NCBI GenBank assembly: GCA_044433115.1
Contig: JAWXTY010000001.1
Span: forward strand, 1 to 64,000
From: CAKUIA01 sp044433115
GTDB lineage: Bacteria; Verrucomicrobiota; Verrucomicrobiia; Opitutales; Intestinicryptomonadaceae
Length of the DNA stretch: 64,000 nucleotides
Direction: 5' to 3'
Below are positions 8,592 to 16,739 of the stretch, in pieces. Within the stretch, counting starts at the first letter, position 1, and every line of letters begins with the position of its first letter. The notes beneath the pieces are model-generated. The model saw only the letters and a program-made list of their open reading frames with translations, was not told the origin of the DNA and made no database searches. The position numbers and the translations under genes are program-made.

Positions 8592-9171
8592 TTCCAGAAA
8601 GCTGTGGGCAAGCAAAATAGGCGAAATCGAAAGTGCCTCAAAGCTAAGTTCTACAAAAAAACTCACTAAAGCTATTGTATATGGAGAGCAGTTCTACGGC
8701 ACTGTTTTGGGTATAGACCCAAGTCTTAGAGGAACTGGGCTTGCTATAATTAAACACGAAAAGTCCAAAACTCCAACTTGCATTGCCTACGAGACTATTA
8801 GGAATGCCCCAAGCGTTTCTATGCCTAATTGCTTGGCTCAAATTTATAGACAAATTAGTGGGCTTTTAGCTAAGCACAAAGTGGATTGCGTGGCTATAGA
8901 GTCGAGTATTTATGTACAAAACACAAAGACGGCTGTAATTCTAGGTTCGGCAAGGGGAGCTGCTATAGCTGCTGTTGCCTGTGCTGGCTTGGAATTATAT
9001 GAATACGCCCCTCTTAGGATTAAGCAGGCTGTAGTTGGCTTTGGTAGGGCTTCTAAGGTTCAAGTTATTGGGGTAGTTGCTGGTATTTTAAAGACTAATA
9101 TTCAAATGAACTCTGACGAGTCTGATGCTGCAGCAGTTGCATTAACTCACATTTACACAAACAAAAAATGA
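8581..9171 (+). CDS. ruvC: Holliday junction resolvase RuvC
   Basis: RuvC cuts Holliday junctions together with RuvAB. The hallmark acidic residues are present: Asp in VLGIDPSLRGTGLA (about residue 46), Glu in DCVAIESSIYVQNTKTA (about 107) and the DESDAAAVALTH end motif (about residue 180). The 40-residue N-terminal extension before the first motif is longer than in E. coli RuvC, and the protein is 196 aa in total. The start overlaps the preceding gene by 11 nt and the end overlaps the next gene by 4 nt (ATGA). ruvA and ruvB are not in the window. Confidence 0.93.
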   Translation: MASNSRKLWASKIGEIESASKLSSTKKLTKAIVYGEQFYGTVLGIDPSLRGTGLAIIKHEKSKTPTCIAYETIRNAPSVSMPNCLAQIYRQISGLLAKHKVDCVAIESSIYVQNTKTAVILGSARGAAIAAVACAGLELYEYAPLRIKQAVVGFGRASKVQVIGVVAGILKTNIQMNSDESDAAAVALTHIYTNKK

Positions 9172-10022
9172 AAAAATCACTAGTTATAATGGCAGCTGGT
9201 ATGGGAAGTCGCTTTGGGGGCTTAAAGCAACTAGCAAAATTTACAAAAGATGAGCTTAGTCTCTTAGACTTTGCTATTTTAGATGCAATTCAAGCAGGCT
9301 TTACAAAGCTTATATTCATAATTCGAAAGGATATAGAAGATGTATTTAAAGAGAGTGTATCTTCTAAATACGCTGAGCAAATCGAGATTAATTACGCCTT
9401 TCAAGAGCTAGATAAGCTACCTAATAACTATAAGCCTTTGCCTCAAAGAACTAAACCTTGGGGTACTGGACACGCAATTTTATGTGCTAAAGAATTTATA
9501 AACGAGCCTTTTTTAGTGATAAATGCAGATGATTATTACGGCAAGACTAGCTATGCTATTGCTTCTGAATTTATGGAGCAAAATTCTGAAAATGCCCTAT
9601 TAATTGCCTTTAAATTAAAGAATACGCTATCGCCTACAGGTGGTGTATCTCGAGGAGTTTGCAAGCTGAGCGAAAAGGGAACTTTACTAGACATACAAGA
9701 GCATTATGAAATTGCAAAAAATGCTGATATAATCACAGATAAAGATGGCAAAATTTTGAGCGATGATACTTTTGTATCTATGAATTTCTGGTGCTTTAGC
9801 CCAAAATTTTTAGAGCTACTAGAATGCTATTTTATAGACTTTTTAGCCCAAAATTCACTTGAATTAAAAGCAGAGTTCTACCTACCTTTCGCAGTAGATA
9901 AAGCTTTAAAGGAAGGCAAAATGACAGTCGATGTCTTAGTCAGCGAAGAAATCTGGCAAGGCGTAACCTACCAAGAAGACAAAGCCTTTGTAGAAGCCTT
10001 TTTTGCTAAAGCGAAGCTTTAG
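9168..10022 (+). CDS. NTP-transferase-fold nucleotidyltransferase
   Basis: A 284-aa protein beginning MAAGMGSRFGGLKQL, the nucleotide-binding loop of sugar-phosphate nucleotidyltransferases, followed by WGTGHAILCA and the metal-binding VINADDYYG. The family makes NDP-sugars, but here the sugar and nucleotide cannot be named. This subgroup is usually annotated only as a nucleotidyltransferase family protein. The start overlaps ruvC by 4 nt. The final codons (AKAKL) lie in the AAGCGAAGCTTTAG palindrome that borders the repeat block downstream, so the C-terminus may have been shaped by that element. Confidence 0.85.
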   Translation: MKKSLVIMAAGMGSRFGGLKQLAKFTKDELSLLDFAILDAIQAGFTKLIFIIRKDIEDVFKESVSSKYAEQIEINYAFQELDKLPNNYKPLPQRTKPWGTGHAILCAKEFINEPFLVINADDYYGKTSYAIASEFMEQNSENALLIAFKLKNTLSPTGGVSRGVCKLSEKGTLLDIQEHYEIAKNADIITDKDGKILSDDTFVSMNFWCFSPKFLELLECYFIDFLAQNSLELKAEFYLPFAVDKALKEGKMTVDVLVSEEIWQGVTYQEDKAFVEAFFAKAKL

Positions 10023-10346
10023 CAGTGGACAGTGGACAGTGGACAGTGGACAGCGAGACTTAAGAAAATTTTAGTGTCTCTAGTTTTTTGCGATAGCTTT
10101 TTTATTCTAAAACTGAAAGTATAAAACTGAAAGTACAAAGCTGAAAGTATAAAACTGAAAGTATAAAACTGAAAGTATAAAACTGAAAGTATAAAACTGA
10201 AAGTATAAAACTGAAAGTATAAAACTGAAAGTATAAAACTGAAATAAGAAAGGTTTTCTTATTGTTTTTTAACGAACGCTAAAAACTAGAGATATTTCAT
10301 TCCCCTAAAAACTCGCTGTCCACTGTCCACTGTCCACTGTCAACTG
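10023..10346. repeat. inverted repeat element between converging genes
   Basis: A 35-bp left arm (10023-10057: four CAGTGGA units plus CAGCGAG) is matched by the reverse complement at 10312-10346 with one mismatch. Inside, TCTCTAGTTTTT on the left and AAAAACTAGAGA on the right extend the symmetry imperfectly. Outside, the palindrome AAGCGAAGCTTT on the left meets AAAGCTTCGCTTTT on the right, which reaches the last codons of the left gene. Transcribed from either side it would fold into a giant stem-loop. It contains no gene and could be a non-autonomous (MITE-like) element or a bidirectional terminator. Confidence 0.85.
10109..10248. repeat. 14-bp tandem repeat array
   Basis: Nine full copies of AAAACTGAAAGTAT (copies 2 and 3 each differ by one base) are followed by one degenerate copy, all in register from 10109. 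The array sits at the centre of the inverted repeat element, in its loop. No reading frame runs through it with plausible coding sequence. Confidence 0.9.
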
Positions 10347-10360
10347 TAAAAGCTTCGCTT

Positions 10361-11605
10361 TTACTCATAGATATAAAATTGTTTTACCCAAGATTTGTAT
10401 TTTTGGATGTCGGCGTAGAATTTGGATATGAAGTAGCTGAGTTTTGCGTTTTTGCCGAATTTGGATATTTCGTTATACCACTGTTTTGAGCCTACGTGCT
10501 TGTTGTATAAAGATACATCTGAGGCACTTGCCTTTGCAAAGGGGTTAGAGTTGGAAAATTCGCAAGCTAGAAGCATTAAGTGAAAACTTAGTTCGGTAGG
10601 TCTTAGTTCATTCCAGTCGTCTACATTTATGTAAACACCTTCTTTGTAGCTAGTTCCGTGTTTGATTTTGTAGGGGCTAAAGTGTAATCCCTTAATATTT
10701 CTCTTGTTTAGGGCTGTTATAATTTGCTGAGGGGTTTTGTTTGGATAAGTCAAAAATCGGAAGGGATAATCTGTTCCATATCCGTGTTGAAAGCTACCTA
10801 ATTGAGTTCCAAGCCCAGACATTGCATAGCCGATTACAGCAGCATAATTTGGTATAGCAGGGCTAGTTGGCACCCACTTTAAACCAGTTTTAGGCCAAGT
10901 CATATTCCTATACCAATTTCGCATAGGCACTATACTTAGCTTGCCTCTAATTTGATTTTCTCTTGAAATTTCTAAGGCATTTGGAGTAGCTTTAACCATC
11001 TTTGCAATTTCGCCTATAGTCAAAGAATGTACATAAGGCACATTTATCATACCCACATAACTCTTGTATTCCATATCCAGCATAGGTCCATCTATCTTTA
11101 GTCCACCAAGTGGATTAGGTCTATCTAGTACTACAACTTCTTTACCTTGCTCAAAGCAGGCTTCCATTGCTCTAATCATACAACTTATATAGGTATATGA
11201 GCGACAACCCACGTCTTGCAAGTCTACAACTAATACGTCTATACCAGCTAACATCTTTGCAGTTGGCTTTCTAAATTTCCCATATAGAGAATACACAGGC
11301 AAGCCAGTTTTTGGGTCGATTTTGTCATCTACAGGAATGTTCGCCTTCTCATTTCCATATATTCCGTGTTCGGGTCCAAACAATGCACAAAGTCGAACAT
11401 TAGGTGAGCTACGTAAAATATCTATAGTGCTTCTGCCATCTTTATTTACACCAGCAGGGTGAGTTAGCAAGCCAACTCTCTTATTCCATAGTGGCTTGAA
11501 ATTCATTTCCTTTAATATATCTATACCTAAGTCTACCTTGTTTGCACTTGCAGTGAAATTGAATAGATAAAATAGGCAGAGTATGAGTGCGAAAAGTTTT
11601 TTCAT
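10361..11605 (-). CDS. namZ: NamZ-type exo-beta-N-acetylmuramidase (DUF1343)
   Basis: A 414-aa exported protein (signal peptide about residues 1-20) of the DUF1343 family. Its characterised member NamZ removes terminal N-acetylmuramic acid from peptidoglycan fragments. Family blocks seen are KRVGLLTHPAGV, FGPEHGIYG, VLVVDLQDVGCRSYTYIS, DRPNPLGG and FQHGYGTDYPFRF. It acts in the periplasm or outside, in cell wall turnover or recycling of others' walls. It overlaps the upstream DUF2062 gene by 4 nt. Its 3' end abuts the inverted repeat element. Confidence 0.9.
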   Translation of the reverse strand: MKKLFALILCLFYLFNFTASANKVDLGIDILKEMNFKPLWNKRVGLLTHPAGVNKDGRSTIDILRSSPNVRLCALFGPEHGIYGNEKANIPVDDKIDPKTGLPVYSLYGKFRKPTAKMLAGIDVLVVDLQDVGCRSYTYISCMIRAMEACFEQGKEVVVLDRPNPLGGLKIDGPMLDMEYKSYVGMINVPYVHSLTIGEIAKMVKATPNALEISRENQIRGKLSIVPMRNWYRNMTWPKTGLKWVPTSPAIPNYAAVIGYAMSGLGTQLGSFQHGYGTDYPFRFLTYPNKTPQQIITALNKRNIKGLHFSPYKIKHGTSYKEGVYINVDDWNELRPTELSFHLMLLACEFSNSNPFAKASASDVSLYNKHVGSKQWYNEISKFGKNAKLSYFISKFYADIQKYKSWVKQFYIYE

Positions 11606-12177
11606 TTTTTAGATAGATAATATTTATATATAGTATTAGTTATAAAAGCACCAATTAGAGATAAAATTACCCCACCTATGCCCATTGAAATTGATATATG
11701 CTTGATTAATTGCCAATCTTGGAGGGAGGCAATGAGAGCTTCAAAGCCATTTGTCTTTAAATTTTCTATGACATTTGCCCCAACTTCCAAGTCAATATTA
11801 AAGAGCTTTTCGTAAATATATTCGCCCAAGACATATTGCGTATATAGTATAATAGGGATAGTTATAGGGTTTGTAATCAACTGCAAAAGCATTGCAACAA
11901 GGGCATTTGCTCTAATAAAAAAGCATATAATAAATGCAGTTATCATCTGCAAGCCATACATTGGAATTAGTGTGATAAACCAACCAAGATATATTGCACG
12001 AGATACGCCACTTTGCTTGAACTCCCATAAATAAGTGCATTTGCGTGCATAAGAGGCGAAGTATTTCAAAATAGGGTATTTATGCAAATTCGTCCTACGA
12101 GGCATAGGGCGAAGTAACTTCTTTACTCGCCTTATACGCTTTCGACGCAATTCGTCATCTGGGTAGTGTCCTATCAT
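11602..12177 (-). CDS. DUF2062 membrane protein
   Basis: A 191-aa protein. A basic cytoplasmic N-terminus (ELRRKRIRRVKKLLRPMPRR) is followed by the DUF2062 core GWFITLIPMYGLQMITAF and QLITNPITIPIILY, with three or four membrane segments. The family is often found beside glycosyltransferases and its function is not established. It is translationally coupled to namZ by a 4-nt overlap and transcribed divergently from the sigma factor gene. Confidence 0.85.
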   Translation of the reverse strand: MIGHYPDDELRRKRIRRVKKLLRPMPRRTNLHKYPILKYFASYARKCTYLWEFKQSGVSRAIYLGWFITLIPMYGLQMITAFIICFFIRANALVAMLLQLITNPITIPIILYTQYVLGEYIYEKLFNIDLEVGANVIENLKTNGFEALIASLQDWQLIKHISISMGIGGVILSLIGAFITNTIYKYYLSKK

Positions 12178-12266
12178 TAGCTTTTAAATATTGCATTATT
12201 ATCATAAAAAAACAAGAAAATTACAAATACTCATCAATAAAATTATCGCTTTTAATTTTTCTAACT

Positions 12267-12295
12267 TGACAAATAAATATTATTTTGTGATATTT
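12267..12295 (+). promoter_or_regulatory. candidate sigma-70 promoter, possibly giving a leaderless mRNA
   Basis: TTGACA at 12267-12272 is a perfect -35 box. After exactly 17 bp comes GATATT (12290-12295) as -10. The expected start of transcription, about 7 bp later, coincides with the ATG of the sigma factor gene at 12302, and no Shine-Dalgarno site lies between them. Confidence 0.45.
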
Positions 12296-12301
12296 ATTGA
12301 T

Positions 12302-13027
12302 ATGACTAATAAACATAAACTACTTGTTCAGTTCAACGAAACTCAAAATAATCTCCTTTCTAAGCACTATGGCATAGTTAGGAATGTGGTAAATTCAATG
12401 CGTTCTCGCTTACCAAGCCACGCTGACTTAGATGAACTTCACTCAGTTGGGCTAAGTGGTCTGGTAAACGCTGTTGGCAATTACGACACGTCAAGGGCAA
12501 ATACCTTTGCAGCCTACGCCTGTCTTAGGGTGAGAGGAGCGATAATAGACGAACTGCGTAAGATGGATTATATGCCACGTTCAGCAAGGGCAGAGGCAAA
12601 GAATATAGAAAGAATTAGCTCTACCTTAGAGCAAAAATTAGGCAGAAGCCCCAACGACGAAGAAATTCGTAGCCAATTAGGCGTAACAATCAAAAAGTAC
12701 ACAAAAATGCGAGTTAGAACCCAATCTATAAGCTTTATATCACTTAACAATCAACTTAATATAGGCGATAATTCATTGTCGCTTTCTGAGCTTATTGAGG
12801 ACGAAAATGCAATAAACGCACGTATATTAATAGAGAGTAAGGAGAGCTATTTGATACTTCGCCAGCGTATAAAGTCTTTGCCAGAGAAGCAAAAGGTGGT
12901 TTTAAATATGTATTATTTTGAAGAAAAGAGACTTGGCGAAATTGCAAAAGTTCTACATTTAACAGAAGCAAGAATATGCCAAATTCACGCAGCTGCTCTA
13001 AAAAGCCTCAAATCCAAGCTAAATTAG
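12302..13027 (+). CDS. fliA: FliA/WhiG-type alternative sigma factor
   Basis: I start at the ATG at 12302, the usual beginning for this family; upstream in-frame codons are AT-rich and unlike protein. The 242-aa product has region 2 (HADLDELHSVGLSGLVNAV, then FAAYACLRVRGAIIDELR), region 3 (MPRSARAEAKNIE) and region 4 with the family signature LTEARICQIHAAALKSLK. Such sigma-28 factors direct flagellar or other regulons. No flagellar gene is in the window, so the regulon is unknown. The gene stands alone with its own likely promoter. Confidence 0.9.
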   Translation: MTNKHKLLVQFNETQNNLLSKHYGIVRNVVNSMRSRLPSHADLDELHSVGLSGLVNAVGNYDTSRANTFAAYACLRVRGAIIDELRKMDYMPRSARAEAKNIERISSTLEQKLGRSPNDEEIRSQLGVTIKKYTKMRVRTQSISFISLNNQLNIGDNSLSLSELIEDENAINARILIESKESYLILRQRIKSLPEKQKVVLNMYYFEEKRLGEIAKVLHLTEARICQIHAAALKSLKSKLN

Positions 13028-13084
13028 GCTTGTATCTCATAAAATGCTTGAAGATTTTAAAGGAATGTGCAAAACTCCCTTTAT

Positions 13085-14314
13085 ATGAAAAATAATTTAA
13101 AATTTTTATTGCCAATATCTCTTCTTTTATGTGCCTCTTGTGGCTTGGTAGAAGAAGCTCAAAGAAAATCTGCTGTAGATTGGACTTTCCAAAAAGACTT
13201 TACTCTATTAAATCAATATGCTGATTGCCACGTACTTGCAGATGGAGACTCTTATATAGCTGTATCTCCTAAGCTTCAAGCGAGGGTCTTAGTTGCGTCT
13301 TTAGATGGTGTTAAGGGCGAGAGCTTGGGTTGGTATAATAGAAAGATGATTGTTAATGGCACAGCTGAGTATGCTCACAACATAATCGGGGGTATAGACA
13401 GATTTTCTCTAGCACCTGAAGGTGGCGATAATGCACTATTCTTTAAAAAGGGCGACTCTATTATAGCTGAAAACTGGAAAGCTCCTGCATTTTTATCTAC
13501 AGAGCCTTGGCAAGTTATAGCTAAAGATGAAAAACATATCCTTTTTGAAAAGTCTGCAAGTGTAGTAAATGCAAAGGACGCTAAGTTTGACATAAAGGTG
13601 CTAAGGCAAATTAGTATTTTAGACAAGGCACAAGCTGGTGAGTTTTTGGGTACAGAAATTGCAGAAGATATAAATATGGTTGCCTTTCAATCTATAAATA
13701 AGATAACAAATGAAGGCTCTGCTAAGTGGCAAAAAGAAGATGGATTAATCGCTGAGAGCTTGCAATCTTGCTTTACTGCAGGTGGCAATACATACGCTTT
13801 TATCCCTTATAAAAACGACGAGGGCTTAGGTAATATGTATAACGACAAATATTTTGACGCTTCTGATAATGAATTTAGGTTCTTGTTGACAGATGACTAT
13901 GCACGCTTGAGAGTCGACGCTAAAAAGTTGATAGAAATTGGCGTAAATGCTAAGAGGTCAAAGTCTATGGCTTTAGCATACGATGCAAATAAAAACATTT
14001 TGACTGTGGTAACTTACGTAGCACCAAGTGTAGATGTTCCTTATATTACTTCAATGTGGCAAAGGTCTGACGACACTTTAAATGGCGATGCAATTAGCGT
14101 ATTTAATGATGGCGTTTCAGCTCAAAGTTCTTTTGATTTTGATAATTATTATGAGATTACTACAAACTCGCCAGCTCTTGCACTAGAGGCAAAAGCTTCT
14201 CAACTTCACGTACATAGGGTATATCAATTCTATGGCTCTGAGTATGAGTTGGGTTTATTGTCTGAAAAATTGGCAGGTATATCTATAGAAGAATTAATGG
14301 TCGAAGAGGACTAA
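13085..14314 (+). CDS. lipoprotein of the DUF6786 type
   Basis: Started at the ATG at 13085, which gives a proper lipoprotein signal (LPISLLLCASCG with the lipobox Cys near residue 19). The body (about 390 aa) begins with a block resembling DUF6786 proteins: FTLLNQYADCHVLADGDSYI, then ARVLVASLDG and SLGWYN, with IGGIDRFSLAPEGG after that. It is beta-rich and perhaps related to sugar-mutarotase-like folds, though I cannot confirm this. The function is unknown. It probably sits in the outer membrane or periplasm. It is the first gene of a run with the M42 peptidase and hemD, with 33 nt and 12 nt gaps. Confidence 0.75.
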   Translation: MKNNLKFLLPISLLLCASCGLVEEAQRKSAVDWTFQKDFTLLNQYADCHVLADGDSYIAVSPKLQARVLVASLDGVKGESLGWYNRKMIVNGTAEYAHNIIGGIDRFSLAPEGGDNALFFKKGDSIIAENWKAPAFLSTEPWQVIAKDEKHILFEKSASVVNAKDAKFDIKVLRQISILDKAQAGEFLGTEIAEDINMVAFQSINKITNEGSAKWQKEDGLIAESLQSCFTAGGNTYAFIPYKNDEGLGNMYNDKYFDASDNEFRFLLTDDYARLRVDAKKLIEIGVNAKRSKSMALAYDANKNILTVVTYVAPSVDVPYITSMWQRSDDTLNGDAISVFNDGVSAQSSFDFDNYYEITTNSPALALEAKASQLHVHRVYQFYGSEYELGLLSEKLAGISIEELMVEED

Positions 14315-14347
14315 TAATTCTCGAATAATTTTCGATAAGGACTAATA

Positions 14348-15403
14348 ATGGACAAAGAATTTTTGCTAGAATTGCTAAATACTCGCTCTCCTACAGGTGT
14401 TGAGGGCGAATTGACTAGCGTAGTTGAAAAATATGTAGGCGAGATTGCAGACGACTTTAAAAAGGACGTATTAGGCAATAGAATTGCTACACTAAAATCA
14501 AAGTGCGAGGGGGCAAAAACTCTTATGCTTGCAGCCCATAGCGATGAAATTGGTTTCATTGTTTCGCACATAGACAGCAAGGGCTTCATATTTTTTGATA
14601 AACTTGGTGGACACGACGACACTATGATAGCTGGCAGACGTGTAGATATTTTGACAAAAAATGGCATAGTTAAGGGTATTACTGGCAAAAAAGCTATACA
14701 CTTAATGACTCCTGAAGAGCGTAAATCTGTGCCAAAAATCGAAAATCAGTGGATAGACATAGGCTTAGACTCCTTTGAAGAAGTATCTAAAAAGGTACGC
14801 ATTGGCGATAGTATAGTCGTAGATTATAGCCCAGTTGAAATCTCTGAAAACAGAATAGTTTCTAAGGCTTTAGATGACAAAGCTGGTTGCTATTGTATAT
14901 TTGACGCTTTTAGAAAATTAGTAGGCAAATCGCTCGAAGCAAATGTATATGCAGTTGCAACTTCTCAAGAAGAAATTGGAACAAGGGGGGCAACTACTTC
15001 GGCTTATGCACTTAATGCAGATGTGTCTTTAGTTGTTGATGTTGAACACGCTACAGATTTCCCTACAGTGAAAGTAGGCACTCAATCTTTTGTAAAATTA
15101 GGTGGAGGCGTTGTAATTTCAAGAGGTCCAAATATCAATCCTGTAGTCTTTGAAATGCTTGTGGACTTGGCTGAAAAGCACAATATTAAATATCAAGTTA
15201 ATGCAGAGCCAAGACCAACTGGCACTGACGCAAGGGTAATACAAATGACAAGAGGTGGTATAGCTATAGGCTTATTGGGCATACCTTTGAGATATATGCA
15301 CACGCCAAGCGAAGTTTGCGATTATGCAGATTTAGTTGCTTGCTCAAGGCTTATAGAAGAATTTGCATTGGCACTAAAGGCTGGCGACTCTTTTGAATAT
15401 TAA
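14348..15403 (+). CDS. M42 family metallo-aminopeptidase
   Basis: A 351-aa cytoplasmic peptidase of the glutamyl aminopeptidase/FrvX family, which trims peptides as large dodecamers. Two-metal-site residues are visible: His in LAAHSDEIGFIV (about residue 65), Asp in ALDDKAGCY (about 178), Glu-Glu in TSQEEIGTRGA (about 211), Asp in VVDVEHATD (about 234) and His in RYMHTPSEV (about 318). It has the family's usual length and follows the lipoprotein gene by 33 nt. Confidence 0.92.
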   Translation: MDKEFLLELLNTRSPTGVEGELTSVVEKYVGEIADDFKKDVLGNRIATLKSKCEGAKTLMLAAHSDEIGFIVSHIDSKGFIFFDKLGGHDDTMIAGRRVDILTKNGIVKGITGKKAIHLMTPEERKSVPKIENQWIDIGLDSFEEVSKKVRIGDSIVVDYSPVEISENRIVSKALDDKAGCYCIFDAFRKLVGKSLEANVYAVATSQEEIGTRGATTSAYALNADVSLVVDVEHATDFPTVKVGTQSFVKLGGGVVISRGPNINPVVFEMLVDLAEKHNIKYQVNAEPRPTGTDARVIQMTRGGIAIGLLGIPLRYMHTPSEVCDYADLVACSRLIEEFALALKAGDSFEY

Positions 15404-15415
15404 TAGACAAAATAT

Positions 15416-16186
15416 ATGAAGAAAAATTTAAAAGGCTCGAGGGTTGTTTTAACTCGTCCAGATAATAGCAATTTAAAGAAAATGCTAGAAGTTGAAGGTG
15501 TTGAAGTGTTGAATATGCCTTTAACTCAAATAGTTGCGTCAAACCCTGACAATGCAGATATACTAAAGGATATTGCAAGTTACCAGTGGTTATGCTTTCC
15601 AAGCTCGAATGCTGTGGAGGGATTTTTTAATGAGTTTTTTAGAAAATACGACGACATACGTAGCATAGGGGCGATGAAAATTGCCTGCGTTGGGCAGTCT
15701 ACTGCAAGGACGCTTTCTCAAAAATTCCACTTGGCTGCAGATGTTATCCCCCAAGAGCAAAATGCACTTGCGATGGTTGAAGCTATGAAGGAAAATGAGT
15801 CTTTAGAGCATTTAAAAATATTGGTAGCTTGTGGAAATTTATCAAGAAGTGAACTTCAAGAAGAACTTGTAAAGGCAGAAGCTATAGTAGATAAATTTGA
15901 GGTATACCAAACTCAGGCAACGCCAGATAGCACTATAGACTCAGCTATAAGCGACTTTGTGAAAAAGGGTGCAAATGTCTTGGTATTCACTAGTCCTTCG
16001 GGGGTAGATGCCTTCTTTTCGGATATAAAGAAATTTATAATAAATAAAGACGCTCCAAAGCCTAAGACAGTTGCTATAGGAAGCACCACAGCGTCGCAAA
16101 TGCGTTTTTACTCAATGCCAGTAGATGTCATTGCAAACTCGCCGAGCGACGAAGGCTTAGCTGAAGCGATTTATTCTCTTTTATAA
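15416..16186 (+). CDS. hemD: uroporphyrinogen-III synthase
   Basis: A 256-aa protein with the weakly conserved HemD pattern: VVLTRPDNSNLKKMLEVEG at the start, WLCFPSSNAVEGFF in the middle, VYQTQATP, then FTSPSGVDAFF and VAIGSTTASQM near the end. HemD closes hydroxymethylbilane into uroporphyrinogen III, the branch point to heme and cobalamin. This fits the nearby octaheme cytochrome and the B12-dependent ethanolamine ammonia-lyase at 58 kb. It is the last gene of its run. Confidence 0.88.
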   Translation: MKKNLKGSRVVLTRPDNSNLKKMLEVEGVEVLNMPLTQIVASNPDNADILKDIASYQWLCFPSSNAVEGFFNEFFRKYDDIRSIGAMKIACVGQSTARTLSQKFHLAADVIPQEQNALAMVEAMKENESLEHLKILVACGNLSRSELQEELVKAEAIVDKFEVYQTQATPDSTIDSAISDFVKKGANVLVFTSPSGVDAFFSDIKKFIINKDAPKPKTVAIGSTTASQMRFYSMPVDVIANSPSDEGLAEAIYSLL

Positions 16187-16219
16187 GGGGAGTATCTTAA
16201 AATTGCTTTTAATTAGGAA

Positions 16220-16277
16220 GCAAAAACTTTGTTTTTGCACTACTATAGGCTACAATTGCTCTTTTTAGCCTATTTTT
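16220..16277. repeat. dispersed intergenic repeat, copy B
   Basis: The partner of 5382-5439, with 53 of 58 bases equal and no gaps. It starts with the palindrome GCAAAAAC-TTT-GTTTTTGC and lies 33 nt after the hemD stop. The palindrome could act as a weak transcription stop for hemD. Confidence 0.6.
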
Positions 16278-16432
16278 GCTTGAATTTCCTTGTTTATCTC
16301 GTCAAATAACGCTGTTATCTGCGTCGAACGCAAGAAAATTACGCTAAAAATCCTTCTAAAAATAGCTAATTGCCAATTTTTAGATACCCCCCACACACCC
16401 ACCACTTTTTTTTCACCACCTTTATTTAAATC

Positions 16433-16471
16433 AAAAAAAAGACCTCATTTCTCAAAGGAAGTGAGGTCTTT
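16433..16471 (-). terminator. Rho-independent terminator, minus strand
   Basis: A 10-bp stem, AAAGACCTCA (16438-16447) with TGAGGTCTTT (16462-16471). On the minus strand it runs into eight T residues. The plus-strand side lacks a T run, so it ends a minus-strand transcript although no minus-strand gene is nearby. Confidence 0.75.
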
Positions 16472-16680
16472 GTATAAGATTATAACAAAAGGGAACTTTT
16501 TCAAACGCCCTTTAACAATATGAATATAGTGATATAGATTAGTTTTATGTACATTTCAGTATCACTTTATATCTTTAGTCATTTAATTTAGATAAAAGTT
16601 CCCAATATTTTTTCAGAAAAGGGGACTTCTAAAAAAATATGCTTGCTCTTCATTTGCTTTGAGTATTAAATCTTAGATGA
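16433..16680 (-). ncRNA. candidate structured small RNA ending in a strong terminator
   Basis: No supported protein gene lies between 16187 and 16739. On the minus strand this part can fold. GGGAACTTTT and AAAAGTTCCC (16594-16603 with 16491-16500) form a perfect 10-bp outer stem. Inside it, sequences around 16560-16573 and 16522-16534 pair with a perfect AGTGATA core. The terminator hairpin with eight Us follows at once. A TATAAT box on the minus strand (16686-16691) would start the RNA near 16679, for a length of about 240 nt. Long stem, internal loops and inner stem resemble 6S RNA, but I cannot confirm that family. Confidence 0.35.
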
Positions 16681-16739
16681 TTGATATTATAAGATTAATA
16701 TTAGAACTACCTATCAACCCAATAATGGAGACAAAAAAT

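Noticed and set aside
10109..10248. CRISPR array
   Set aside because: The 14-bp units are directly adjacent with no spacers, and no cas gene is nearby.
14311..14688. 125-aa minus-strand reading frame
   Set aside because: Antisense to the M42 peptidase, whose catalytic residues are intact; Ser/Pro-rich composition is typical of a shadow.
16290..16523. 77-aa plus-strand reading frame
   Set aside because: Composition is unlike a protein; it runs through the palindromic terminator and the stem of the candidate RNA, has no ribosome site and shows no domain.
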